NCBI GenBank assembly: GCA_016195815.1
Contig: JACPYX010000018.1
Span: 124,001-188,000 of the forward strand
Direction: 5' to 3'
DNA: 64,000 bases
Source: Chloroflexota bacterium
GTDB taxonomy: Bacteria; Chloroflexota; Anaerolineae; Anaerolineales; Villigracilaceae
Of the stretch, positions 43,029 to 50,855 are shown piece by piece. The notes beneath the pieces are model-generated. The model saw nothing but the letters and a program-made list of their open reading frames with translations, was not told the origin of the DNA and made no database searches. Position 1 is the stretch's first letter. Every line of letters begins with the position of its first letter. The position numbers and the translations under genes were made by a program.

Positions 43029-43099
43029 TTCAACCTCATTTCTCTATCTGAATAAACAATGTCATTTGTCATCTTTTCAAAATTGCGCGACGATGTTAT

Positions 43100-43117
43100 T
43101 ATAACGACTGGTCTATA
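43100..43117. promoter_or_regulatory. Imperfect dyad, candidate TetR-family operator
   Basis: TATAACGACTGGTCTATA lies in the 115 bp between the divergent regulator and NmrA-like genes. Its right half resembles the GGTCTA half-site used by several electrophile-sensing TetR-family repressors such as NemR. Binding is not shown. Confidence 0.45.
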
Positions 43118-43143
43118 TAACGTCAAGCACAGGAGAAAAGGGA

Positions 43144-44001
43144 ATGTCAGTCCCAATTTTAGTTATCGGTGCGCTCGGCAATGTGGGCACGGAGGTTGTC
43201 AAGCACATTTTAGCCAAAGGCGGCACAGTTCGCGCGGCAGATATTGATGTGAGAAAAATCAAGGAAAGATTTGGCGATTCGGTGGAATCGGTTCGCTTTG
43301 ATTTTACAGACCCCACTACTTACGTGGCGACTTTTCAAGGCGTAAAGAAAATGTTCTACATGCGTCCGCCACACCTAACGAACATACAGCGCGATATGAA
43401 TCCATCTATGGACGCGGCAAAACAGGCGGGCGTAACGCATGTTGTCTTTCTTTCATTGATTGGTATTGAAAACGCGAAGTATGTTCCCCATTACAAAGTA
43501 GAAACATACCTGCATAAAATCAACCTGCAAACCACCTTTCTGCGGTGTAGTTTTTTTATGCAGAACTTGAATACCACTCACCGCAAAGAAATCAAAGAAC
43601 GAAATGAAATATTTGTCCCTGTGGGAAATGCCAAAACCAGTTTTATCGACGCCCGTGATATTGGTGCGGTTGCGGCTATGACATTGACCGAGGAAGGACA
43701 TGCAGGAAAAAATTATGATTTGACAGGTAGTGAGGCTCTTGATTATTGGGAAGCAACAAGAATAATGAGCGAAGTACTTGGGCGCAAAATTATTTATCGC
43801 AATCCCAATCCCTTTTATTTTCTCATTGAGACCATACGCAGGGGAACGCCGTTTATGTTCGCTCTCGTGCAGATGGGGTTATACACATCTACAAGATTCG
43901 GAATGGCAGAAAATGTAACTCGTGAAGTAGAAAATTTGACGAGGCGTAAGCCGATCGTGTTCAGGCAATATGTGATTGATTATAAAAATAACTGGTTTTG
44001 A
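43144..44001 (+). CDS. NmrA-like NAD(P)-binding protein (cassette gene, opposite strand)
   Basis: The 285-residue protein has a Rossmann turn VIGALGNVGTEVVKHILAKG, then AGVTHVVFLSLIG and FLRCSFFMQNL, typical of NmrA/azoreductase-type atypical SDRs. It is the only plus-strand coding gene inside the island and diverges from the TetR regulator. An AGGAG site precedes the ATG and a strong terminator follows, so it is a self-contained unit carried in a multi-gene cassette. Confidence 0.85.
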   Translation: MSVPILVIGALGNVGTEVVKHILAKGGTVRAADIDVRKIKERFGDSVESVRFDFTDPTTYVATFQGVKKMFYMRPPHLTNIQRDMNPSMDAAKQAGVTHVVFLSLIGIENAKYVPHYKVETYLHKINLQTTFLRCSFFMQNLNTTHRKEIKERNEIFVPVGNAKTSFIDARDIGAVAAMTLTEEGHAGKNYDLTGSEALDYWEATRIMSEVLGRKIIYRNPNPFYFLIETIRRGTPFMFALVQMGLYTSTRFGMAENVTREVENLTRRKPIVFRQYVIDYKNNWF

Positions 44002-44013
44002 TTGTGGTGATAT

Positions 44014-44042
44014 GCAAGCCTCTCCATTATGGAGAGGCTTGC
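44014..44042 (+). terminator. Intrinsic terminator after the NmrA-like gene
   Basis: GCAAGCCTCTCC (44014-44025) pairs perfectly with GGAGAGGCTTGC (44031-44042) around a five-base loop, followed by TCTTGTTCTTG. Confidence 0.85.
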
Positions 44043-44078
44043 TCTTGTTCTTGTATTACTCTTGGTTTTCAGCGAAGC

Positions 44079-44206
44079 ACCTAACGGTTTGCGTTAGCCG
44101 CAAGTGGGCAGGCGCGGATTCGGCTTGGGAGCAGAAAAAACCTGAAGCTAGAAAACCGCTTGAAAACGCGGCGCATCCTACTTGTCCGTTGCGCGCGGTG
44201 TTAGGC
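44079..44206 (-). repeat. attC-like site 9 (128 bp)
   Basis: Starts ACCTAAC, ends GTTAGGC. Centre: GGGAGCAGAAAAAACCTGAA and GCTTGAAAACGCGGCGCATC, identical in long stretches to sites 10 and 11. It ends 143 bases before the stop of the glycosylase gene; the gap has only a doubtful 29-40-codon minus-strand frame. Confidence 0.82.
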
Positions 44207-44349
44207 CCGTTTTCAACCATGAAGACTTCACTTGAACTTACTCGGATGATTTTGCCGTTAACTTGTGCTTTTGACGACAAAGATGAGCCAGTTTTCTGTA
44301 GCTCTACACTTGCTTTCATAGCTTATAGCTCAGCATAAGTTGATAAAGG

Positions 44350-44796
44350 CTACCTGGCATCGTCTGGTACCACTTTCTCCCATGCTTCTACTTCTCCTCT
44401 TACTGCTCGAAATAACGGATGTGGCTCTGGTACTTCTACCGAAGCAATCTTCATATATAGCTCTCTATTCCGTTCCTTTAGTTTTTCCTTCAAGTGCATC
44501 AACTCATACTCAAGTTGTCCATCCGTAACTTCTATCTTTTCCTCTGCGTTTCCCACTCCTATCTTATCTCGATTGAAGCGATACCCACGTTTCTTCGCTT
44601 CTTCATACACACCCAACAAATATGCATCTATCATCCTTACCGGATCAATTTGCCTTTTGAAACGCTCCAATTGAGGATGCCTCCGATAGCCTGTAGTTTC
44701 GCCTCGCAATACTTTACGTGCCAGCAAGCCTTCCCGCCAACATGCTACTAACCCTTTTGTATCGAGGTAACCGGGGTGAATACTCCACAATCGCAT
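44350..44796 (-). CDS. Pyrimidine-dimer DNA glycosylase / endonuclease V-like protein (cassette gene)
   Basis: The 148-residue protein starts MRLWSIHPGYLDTKGLVACW and continues with RHPQLERFKRQIDPVRMIDA and LLGVYEEAKKRGY, the hallmark sequence of the bacterial family related to T4 endonuclease V. It should cut at UV photoproducts through an N-terminal nucleophile; maturation and activity are not shown. It is a single-gene cassette with site 9. Confidence 0.88.
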   Translation of the reverse strand: MRLWSIHPGYLDTKGLVACWREGLLARKVLRGETTGYRRHPQLERFKRQIDPVRMIDAYLLGVYEEAKKRGYRFNRDKIGVGNAEEKIEVTDGQLEYELMHLKEKLKERNRELYMKIASVEVPEPHPLFRAVRGEVEAWEKVVPDDAR

Positions 44797-44919
44797 TTGT
44801 TTTTTGCTCTCTTAAGTTTTTGTGAGTTCGGTAGTTAAGAACAATGACCCTGTCATCAAATTATATCGCCTGAGCCTTCATAGGGCCTTGCGGAGAATCA
44901 ATTATCTCAACTCTCGAGG

Positions 44920-45047
44920 GCCTAACGACAGGCGTTAGCGGCAAGTAGGCGGGACTGGATTCGGCTTGAGAGCAGTATAAACCCGAAGCTAGAAAACCGC
45001 TTGAAAACGCGGCGCATCCCACTTGTCGGCTGCACGCTGTGTTAGGC
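44920..45047 (-). repeat. attC-like site 10 (128 bp)
   Basis: Starts GCCTAAC, ends GTTAGGC, so the outer heptamers are exact complements. The right arm is GGCGCATCCCACTTGTCGGC. It ends 9 bases before the stop of the toroid-fold gene. Confidence 0.85.
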
Positions 45048-45056
45048 GTTTTTGTA

Positions 45057-45998
45057 TCATTCGCCAAAATGAGTGATGACTCTCAATGCTCGCAACGTAT
45101 TCCAGCGGCTTGGGGCGCCTGTTTTCTCCATGTCAATATGGGTTTGCCCTGGATGTTTTGCTTGAATGACCCATTTGCCATCTTCCCGCCGTTTCTTTTT
45201 CAATATATCCAGCGCCTCCCGCATCCGTGGATCGTAGCTGATCCCAGCGAATTGAAAATGATCTAGTGCGCGCAGTATATCGTATTTCCAACGCGATGGA
45301 TAAGAAAGCATCAGCATTTTTTTATCGATAATATTCCCAGTTCGATGAGATCGAAATAACCGATGCTGCAAAATGAATTCTCTTGCTCTATCCGCCGCTC
45401 TTTGCAGTTCCTCAATCCTGTACCTATAGCTATTATTTGTGTATTCCAATATTCCTTCCAGAACGGATATCGTAGAATGAAGTGAGCTATGTGTAGCACC
45501 TGTCATATTAGAATTGCAATTGAAGCCTCCATCCTGCATATGTTCTTTGAGGAGGAAATCTACAATTGATTTCAATTTGTCCTGATGGTTTCTGAAATAT
45601 GCAGCATAATTTAAAAACATGCCGTTTACGCAAACATCACTTTTCTTTGCTGCTCCACTACACAAAATTCCTCCATCGGGACCTTTTAGGTTTTCTAGTA
45701 CTTGTGAAATGGATTGCCTGATTTCGGCGTTTTTGGGCGATATGGCGAGGTTCTTTAGATCTAGAATTGTATAATGTGTTGAAATCCATTTCGGCTGATA
45801 AAAACGATCTCCCCAGTGTCCTTCTTTCTTACGGTAACTTAGAAACTGAGCACCCCATCCTTCGGTTGCGATGCGGTCTTGCAAATCTTGCTTTTTGATT
45901 GCTAGCAAGTCACGATGAACCTGATACTGAATCGAAACATCCCCTTCCAGCAGCCAATCGATGAGTTGAGGGTCATATAATGCGACTGAAGATTTCAT
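45057..45998 (-). CDS. Second alpha/alpha-toroid fold protein (cassette gene)
   Basis: The 313-residue protein has the same architecture as the protein at 38288-39190: a VSIQYQVHRDLLA start, glycine turns (EGHWGDRFYQPKW, MQDGGFNCNSNMTGATHSSL), a KYDILRALDHFQF helix and a C-terminal segment REDGKWVIQ followed by SRWNTLRALRVI. The ending closely parallels the QGRWLCGS...SKWITLDGLRL of the other. It is a helical-repeat protein; catalysis is not evident. The start is placed at 45998; an earlier in-frame codon at 46019 overlaps the adjoining repeat. Confidence 0.72.
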   Translation of the reverse strand: MKSSVALYDPQLIDWLLEGDVSIQYQVHRDLLAIKKQDLQDRIATEGWGAQFLSYRKKEGHWGDRFYQPKWISTHYTILDLKNLAISPKNAEIRQSISQVLENLKGPDGGILCSGAAKKSDVCVNGMFLNYAAYFRNHQDKLKSIVDFLLKEHMQDGGFNCNSNMTGATHSSLHSTISVLEGILEYTNNSYRYRIEELQRAADRAREFILQHRLFRSHRTGNIIDKKMLMLSYPSRWKYDILRALDHFQFAGISYDPRMREALDILKKKRREDGKWVIQAKHPGQTHIDMEKTGAPSRWNTLRALRVITHFGE

Positions 45999-46013
45999 CG
46001 TTGCTTTCCAAAC

Positions 46014-46142
46014 GCCCAACGGCTTGCGTTACCTGTGTATGGGCGGGCGTGGATTCGGCTTGGGAGCAGAAAAAACCCGAAGCCAGAAAACTGCCTGAAA
46101 ATGGCGCAGAATCCCACTTGTCGGCTGCACGCTTTGTTAGGC
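46014..46142 (-). repeat. attC-like site 11 (129 bp), last copy
   Basis: Starts GCCCAAC and ends GTTAGGC, with the main-family centre GGGAGCAGAAAAAACCCGAA. It is the rightmost repeat. On its right lies no intact gene on the minus strand. Confidence 0.82.
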
Positions 46143-46453
46143 CACCGACATTGAACGCCAGACTCGAAGCCTAAAAAAAAGACACCACTGCAAGCTTGAC
46201 AAAATTATTGCACGAACCTTTGAATTTGGCAACAACCCAAAAAACCTGACCTGCCAAGACTTTGGAAAAGCAAAACCTTTGCTTGATGCGAAACTTACTT
46301 TGCCAACGTGACTTGGCCGAAAGAAAAGCCGAATACTCACAAGCCGAAATTAGCCAGAACCTTGACCAACGGCAAAACGAAAATTGAAAAGGCAAAGCTG
46401 ATTGAGAACCGAAACGAAATTGAACGAAAAAGGAAAACCCGCGAACGGCGTGA
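46143..46453. other. Gene-free junction region with spacer repeat B
   Basis: The first ~100 bases are related to the spacer at 33395-33485. The rest is A-rich and Ala/Lys/Glu-like in random frames, with no ribosome site or homology I can recognise. This is where an integron platform (attI and integrase) would be expected if the array were complete; none is seen. Confidence 0.55.
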
Positions 46454-47149
46454 CGGCTCGCTATCTCTCGGCTAACAAATTCCCATCGATCTGTCCGAAC
46501 CCCGAAGCGCTGGGAGCGGATTGTCGAAATTGCCGCGGATCACAAGTTCAATCTTCCGACCGACCCGGATTCAAAAGCGTTGGAGGAGTTTCTGGTCCAG
46601 CAAAAAGCCGCGGATCCGGTTCGATTCCCCGATTTATCCCTGGCGGTGATTAAACTTTTGGGCGCTGGCGAATACATCGCCGAACTTCCTGATGGAGATG
46701 TCCCGGGCCACTTTGGCCTGGCGGTCAAGGACTATTCCCACTCAACTGCCCCGAATCGCCGCTATTCCGACTTAGTGACACAACGCTTGTTGAAGGCCGC
46801 CCTGGACGGAAAGCCGGTCCCCTATAGCAAGGAGGAGTTGGATGCCTTAGCCACTCATTGCACGGAAGCAGAAGATGCCGCCAACAAAGTGGAAAGAAGG
46901 GTTGAAAAATCCGCGGCCGCGCTACTGCTCGAATCGAGAATCGGAGAGCAATTTGATGGAATTGTCACGGGTGCATCCGAAAAAGGGACATGGGTTCGTC
47001 TGCTGAACATGCCGGTTGAGGGCAAACTCGTACAAGGGTTTGAGGGCATGGATGTCGGCGGGGTGCAAATAATATTTCTTGCTGAGATCAAATCAACGCT
47101 GGTTTATTTCACAAAAAAAACTGGACATGCATCTTATCTGTCCAGTTGA
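46454..47149 (+). pseudogene. RNB-family exoribonuclease (RNase II/R), C-terminal fragment
   Basis: The frame opens after a stop at 46451 and reads RNB-family sequence from about 46503: RWERIVEIAADHKFNLPTDP, the run VKDYSHSTAPNRRYSDLVTQ that carries the conserved RRYxDL of the catalytic domain, and an S1-like GTWVRLLNMPVEGKLVQGFE. The N-terminal and most catalytic Asp residues are missing. At 47055 the frame enters a 166 bp repeat, so the natural end (GMDVGDxV in the family) is replaced. It is thus broken at both ends and has no ribosome site. Confidence 0.8.
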
Positions 47150-47220
47150 ATATAAAAAGTTTCTTTTGTGTTATGCCGCCTACGTGACGCCTACGGAATT
47201 TATACCCGTATACCAGATAT
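47055..47220 (+). repeat. 166 bp direct repeat, copy 1, upstream of the first sensor kinase
   Basis: This matches 58814-58980 at high identity. Its first 18 bases equal the last codons and stop of the binding-protein gene at 57407-58831. It contains a hairpin (47119-47127 with 47139-47147) preceded by eight A residues, which on the minus strand reads as a stem followed by a T-run, i.e. a minus-strand terminator facing the cassette island. Confidence 0.85.
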
Positions 47221-47375
47221 GTAACCCGCAAAATGGATTTTTGTAGCGCTTTAGAGGAAGGGCATTTAGCCAACGCTGACGCAATGTTATACGTCGGACA
47301 AATTTGATTCCGTATGAGTCTGCGGTTGGAATTTGATTTCTTCATACCACAAACAATTTCGATTATAGTTAATCC

Positions 47376-49157
47376 ATGTCTCTTCGCAAGCGGCTAATCG
47401 TCTTTGTTCTCCTTTTTGGCTCCGCAGTCCTGACCAATATTTTCGCGTTGGTGTATCTGGCGCGCTCGATCTCCGTATCATTGGATGCCATTGAGAATAT
47501 TCGCCAGCGGCAATTGGTGGCTGTGCAAATGAACGCAGATTTGCGTGATGCCGAGGCCGCATTGTATCGTTACCAGATCAACGGAGAGATTGGATTTAAA
47601 TCCCAGTTTACTGAACAACTGAATAATTTCGTCAACGATCTGGAACAATATCGCTCGCTGGCTATTGAGCCAAATGAACAGCAATGGGCTTCCACGCTCG
47701 AGATGGCATATCAACAAACATTGACCACAGGCAATGAGTTGATTGAATTGCGCGATAACCAGACCAGCCGCCTCGAGGAATTTCTGAACGCGCAATCCCA
47801 ACTTTCCATTTTTCTGTCCAATGATGTAATGCCAAACCGTTCTGAAGACCCGGAATACCAGACAATCGTTACAGAAATGCAGGATTCTTCGCGCGCCATG
47901 TTGTCTGCTGTGACAGGTTATCTGGCATCTCCTGATGAAACCAAGCGCGTGCAATTCACCGATGCCATCGTTGCATTGCAGCAGGCGGTGAATAATTTCC
48001 GCGGCATTGCGCAATCGGAAGATGAAAAACGCTGGGCGGGAGAGACTCTCGCCATCTTCAATCAATTAAAAGAGCTTGGCACCCAGTTGATCAGCGGACG
48101 CGATTTACAACAGTCTCTTTATGCTAATTTCATTTCCATTATTTTTAACGCGGGACAGCAAACCATCGTTGGACAGATCGAGCCATACGAAACCGAAAAA
48201 TTCACGCAGGAACAACAAGCCTTATTGACCGCGGTCAATACTGCCAGCGTTGCAAGCATTCTCGCGGCGGCGGTCATCTCGGGTTTTGCAATCCTGTTCA
48301 TGTTCCATCTTTCACGGCAAATCAATATGCGCGCGACGGCCCTGCTCGATGGCGCAGAGCGTGTGACACATGGAAATCTCGAAGAGCCAGTTGCGATCAT
48401 TGGCGAGGATGAATTCGGAAAACTCGCATCTTCTTTCAATACGATGATGCTCGAACTCGCCAACCGCGAAGACCGCCTGCGCGCCATGATCGGCAGGATG
48501 GCACATATTCAGGATGAAGAACGACGTCTCATTGGTCTGGACCTGCATGATGGTCTGACTCAATTGATCATCTCTGCCAACATGCATTTGAATACGCTCA
48601 ACTCACAGATCGGTTCGCGACTGAACGCGCAGACGCTTCAAGCCCTGGATGTGAGCAGGACTCTGATCAAACAGTCCATTGACGAGGCCCGCAGAGTGAT
48701 CTCTGAACTGCGCCCGACGATGGTCGAAGACCTGGGGCTGGAACGCGGACTCCGTCAATACGTGACCGAAGTTTGCGAGGAGCAAAATTGGGAATCCGAG
48801 ATCGTCACCGACACGCAGGGATTGCAAATCGAACGCTCGATGGAAGCCTCCATCTTCCGCATTGCGCAGGAGGCGTTGACCAACGCCCGCAAACACGCGC
48901 GGACTCAACGGGTGCGCGTCGAACTGTCGGTGGCGGATCAAAGCCTGGTGCTGCGGGTGCAGGACTGGGGTCAGGGGTTTGATGCGTTGTTAATCCAAAA
49001 AGATGAATCCCAACATCTGGGATTAGTCAGTATGCAGGAGCGGGCGCAGATGATTAATGGAGTCTGCAAGATCGAAAGCCAACTGGGGAAAGGGACAAGC
49101 GTCGAGGTGCGGATTCCGCTGGCGTCGCTGGCGCAGAGGAGCGAAGATGGAAAGTGA
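47376..49157 (+). CDS. NarX/LiaS-type sensor histidine kinase
   Basis: The 593-residue protein has a first membrane helix (residues ~8-30), a ~270-residue extracytoplasmic helical domain of unknown ligand, a second helix (IAAAVISGFAILFMFHL), a HAMP linker (DGAERVTHGNLEEPVAIIGE) and a HisKA_3 phospho-acceptor in LIGLDLHDGLTQLI. The ATPase has EALTNARKHARTQRVRV and VQDWGQGFD. It phosphorylates the response regulator encoded by the overlapping downstream gene (11 bp overlap). A copy of the 166 bp repeat lies upstream. Confidence 0.9.
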   Translation: MSLRKRLIVFVLLFGSAVLTNIFALVYLARSISVSLDAIENIRQRQLVAVQMNADLRDAEAALYRYQINGEIGFKSQFTEQLNNFVNDLEQYRSLAIEPNEQQWASTLEMAYQQTLTTGNELIELRDNQTSRLEEFLNAQSQLSIFLSNDVMPNRSEDPEYQTIVTEMQDSSRAMLSAVTGYLASPDETKRVQFTDAIVALQQAVNNFRGIAQSEDEKRWAGETLAIFNQLKELGTQLISGRDLQQSLYANFISIIFNAGQQTIVGQIEPYETEKFTQEQQALLTAVNTASVASILAAAVISGFAILFMFHLSRQINMRATALLDGAERVTHGNLEEPVAIIGEDEFGKLASSFNTMMLELANREDRLRAMIGRMAHIQDEERRLIGLDLHDGLTQLIISANMHLNTLNSQIGSRLNAQTLQALDVSRTLIKQSIDEARRVISELRPTMVEDLGLERGLRQYVTEVCEEQNWESEIVTDTQGLQIERSMEASIFRIAQEALTNARKHARTQRVRVELSVADQSLVLRVQDWGQGFDALLIQKDESQHLGLVSMQERAQMINGVCKIESQLGKGTSVEVRIPLASLAQRSEDGK

Positions 49158-49800
49158 AATCACGTTATTGATCGCGGACGATCATCCGATGGTGCGCGCG
49201 GGGTTGAAAAGCATGTTAAGCGATTCGCGGATTAAGATTGTGGGCGAAGCGAATAACGGACGCGAAGCGATTGAGATGGTAATGAAGCTCAAACCGATGG
49301 TGATCCTGATGGACATTCGTATGCCAGATATGGACGGCATTCAGGCGCTCGAAGCGATCAAGGCTGCGAAGTTGGACACGCGCGTCATCATGGTGACAAC
49401 GTATCGCAGTACCGCATATTTGCTGCGCTCACTTTCTGCGGGCGCGGCGGGATTTGTGTTGAAGGATATTTCGCGTGAGGAACTGCTCGCGGCGGTCTAT
49501 TCCATCGCGCAAGGGACATCGCTGGTGGACAGTCTGTTTTTGCGGGATGTTTTGCGAAACCTTGAAAGCGCGGAGAAGACGAACGAATCTCCGGAAAATT
49601 TGGTGGAGCCGCTGACCGCGCGTGAAATGGATATTTTGCGTTTAATAGTGGAAGGCTTGACCAATCAGGCGATTGGCGATGTGTTGGGACTCAGCGCGGG
49701 GACAGTGAAGGGCTACGCTCAAACGGTCATGCACAAATTGGGGACGAATGACCGCACGCAAGCGGCAGTCAAGGCGATACGGTTGGGGTTGGTGAAGTAA
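49147..49800 (+). CDS. NarL/FixJ-family response regulator
   Basis: The 217-residue protein has a receiver (LLIADDHPMVRAGL, VILMDIRMPDMDG with phospho-acceptor Asp, VLKDISREELLAAV) and a LuxR-type helix-turn-helix (LTAREMDILRLIVEGLTNQA, then LSAGTVKGYAQTVMHKLG). The start at 49147 is inside the end of the kinase gene. The adjacent target is probably the lyase and importer cluster that follows, which is inference. Confidence 0.92.
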   Translation: MESEITLLIADDHPMVRAGLKSMLSDSRIKIVGEANNGREAIEMVMKLKPMVILMDIRMPDMDGIQALEAIKAAKLDTRVIMVTTYRSTAYLLRSLSAGAAGFVLKDISREELLAAVYSIAQGTSLVDSLFLRDVLRNLESAEKTNESPENLVEPLTAREMDILRLIVEGLTNQAIGDVLGLSAGTVKGYAQTVMHKLGTNDRTQAAVKAIRLGLVK

Positions 49801-49955
49801 ACGCACAATCACAAAACTTATCCGCAGATTTGGCAGATTGAATTAAAAAAATCTGCGTAATCTGTGGATCGCATTTTCCACTCCCAAACGGGGGGACAAA
49901 ATCCAGCCGTTCGGGAGTTTTGCATTTAAACCCCAAGCTGTATCCTTTACCCAGG

Positions 49956-50831
49956 ATGACAGCTAAAGTATTTCGTAATTTACTTTCCCAGCCAGAGATT
50001 CTGGTTGTGCCGGGCGCGGCGGACGCAATGTCTGCGCGCATTGTTGAAGATGTCGGTTTCAGCGCGGTGTATGCCAGCGGAGCGGGGATTGCAAACGTGC
50101 AATTCGCTTTGCCAGATATCGGCTTGCTGACCATGACCGAAATGATCGAGCCAATTCGCCGCATTGTTGAATCAGTCAAGATTCCCGTCATCGCGGATGC
50201 GGATACTGGGTACGGCAACGCCGTCAATGTGACGCGCACGACGCAGGTCTATGAAGATGCGGGCGTCGCCGCCATGCAGCTCGAAGACCAGGTCACTCCC
50301 AAAAAATGCGGTCACTTCAACGGCAAGGAAGTCATTTCCACCGAAGAAATGATTCAAAAAATCCATGCGGCTGTCAAGGCGCGCAAGGAAATGTTGATCA
50401 TCGCCCGCACTGACAGCATTGCCACGCATGGGATCGATGAAGCCATTGAACGCGCAAATTTATATGCCCGCGCAGGCGCGGACATCATCTTCGTCGAAGC
50501 GCCCACGCAAAAAGATCAGATCGCCGAATTGCCCAAGCGAATCAAAGCGCCCCTGCTTTTCAACATGACCGAAGGCGCGAAGACACCGATCATTTCTCAC
50601 GATGAACTTCACGAGATGGGCTATCGCATTGTGATCCATCCCAACCTTGCCATGCGTGTCGCCGCCCGCGCCATGCAAAGCGCCCTGGCTGTTTTGCAAA
50701 AAGCGCGCAGCAGCGAACTGCTCATCCCCTCGATGCTCGAATGGAACGAACGCCAGCGATTGGTGCGCCTGCCCGAATGGGAGACGCTTGACAACGAATT
50801 GAGCCGCTTCGGAATAGCGGATTCAAGATAA
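49956..50831 (+). CDS. prpB: Isocitrate-lyase superfamily protein, PrpB-like (2-methylisocitrate lyase)
   Basis: The 291-residue protein has VVPGAADAMSARIVEDVGF, the Mg site VIADADTGYGN and the signature LEDQVTPKKCGHFNGKEVIS. KKCGH with the catalytic Cys is specific to isocitrate and methylisocitrate lyases and absent in PEP mutases. The size fits PrpB (cleaving methylisocitrate to pyruvate and succinate), but dimethylmalate or other acid lyases share it. ATG at 49956 is preceded by a weak site; an in-frame start lies 12 codons upstream. prpD occurs downstream, with an importer between them. Confidence 0.8.
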   Translation: MTAKVFRNLLSQPEILVVPGAADAMSARIVEDVGFSAVYASGAGIANVQFALPDIGLLTMTEMIEPIRRIVESVKIPVIADADTGYGNAVNVTRTTQVYEDAGVAAMQLEDQVTPKKCGHFNGKEVISTEEMIQKIHAAVKARKEMLIIARTDSIATHGIDEAIERANLYARAGADIIFVEAPTQKDQIAELPKRIKAPLLFNMTEGAKTPIISHDELHEMGYRIVIHPNLAMRVAARAMQSALAVLQKARSSELLIPSMLEWNERQRLVRLPEWETLDNELSRFGIADSR

Positions 50832-50855
50832 CCACATTCCAAAGGAGAAGAAAAC

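Noticed and set aside
44207-44319. A small minus-strand gene starting at 44319 (MKASVELQKTGSSLSSKAQV)
   Set aside because: It lacks a ribosome site, has no homology I recognise and runs into the attC-like site; possible but not supported.
30092-46142. A CRISPR array as explanation for the regular repeats
   Set aside because: Repeats are 80-155 bp with complementary arms, and the spacers are whole genes of 0.5-2.3 kb; no cas genes are present.
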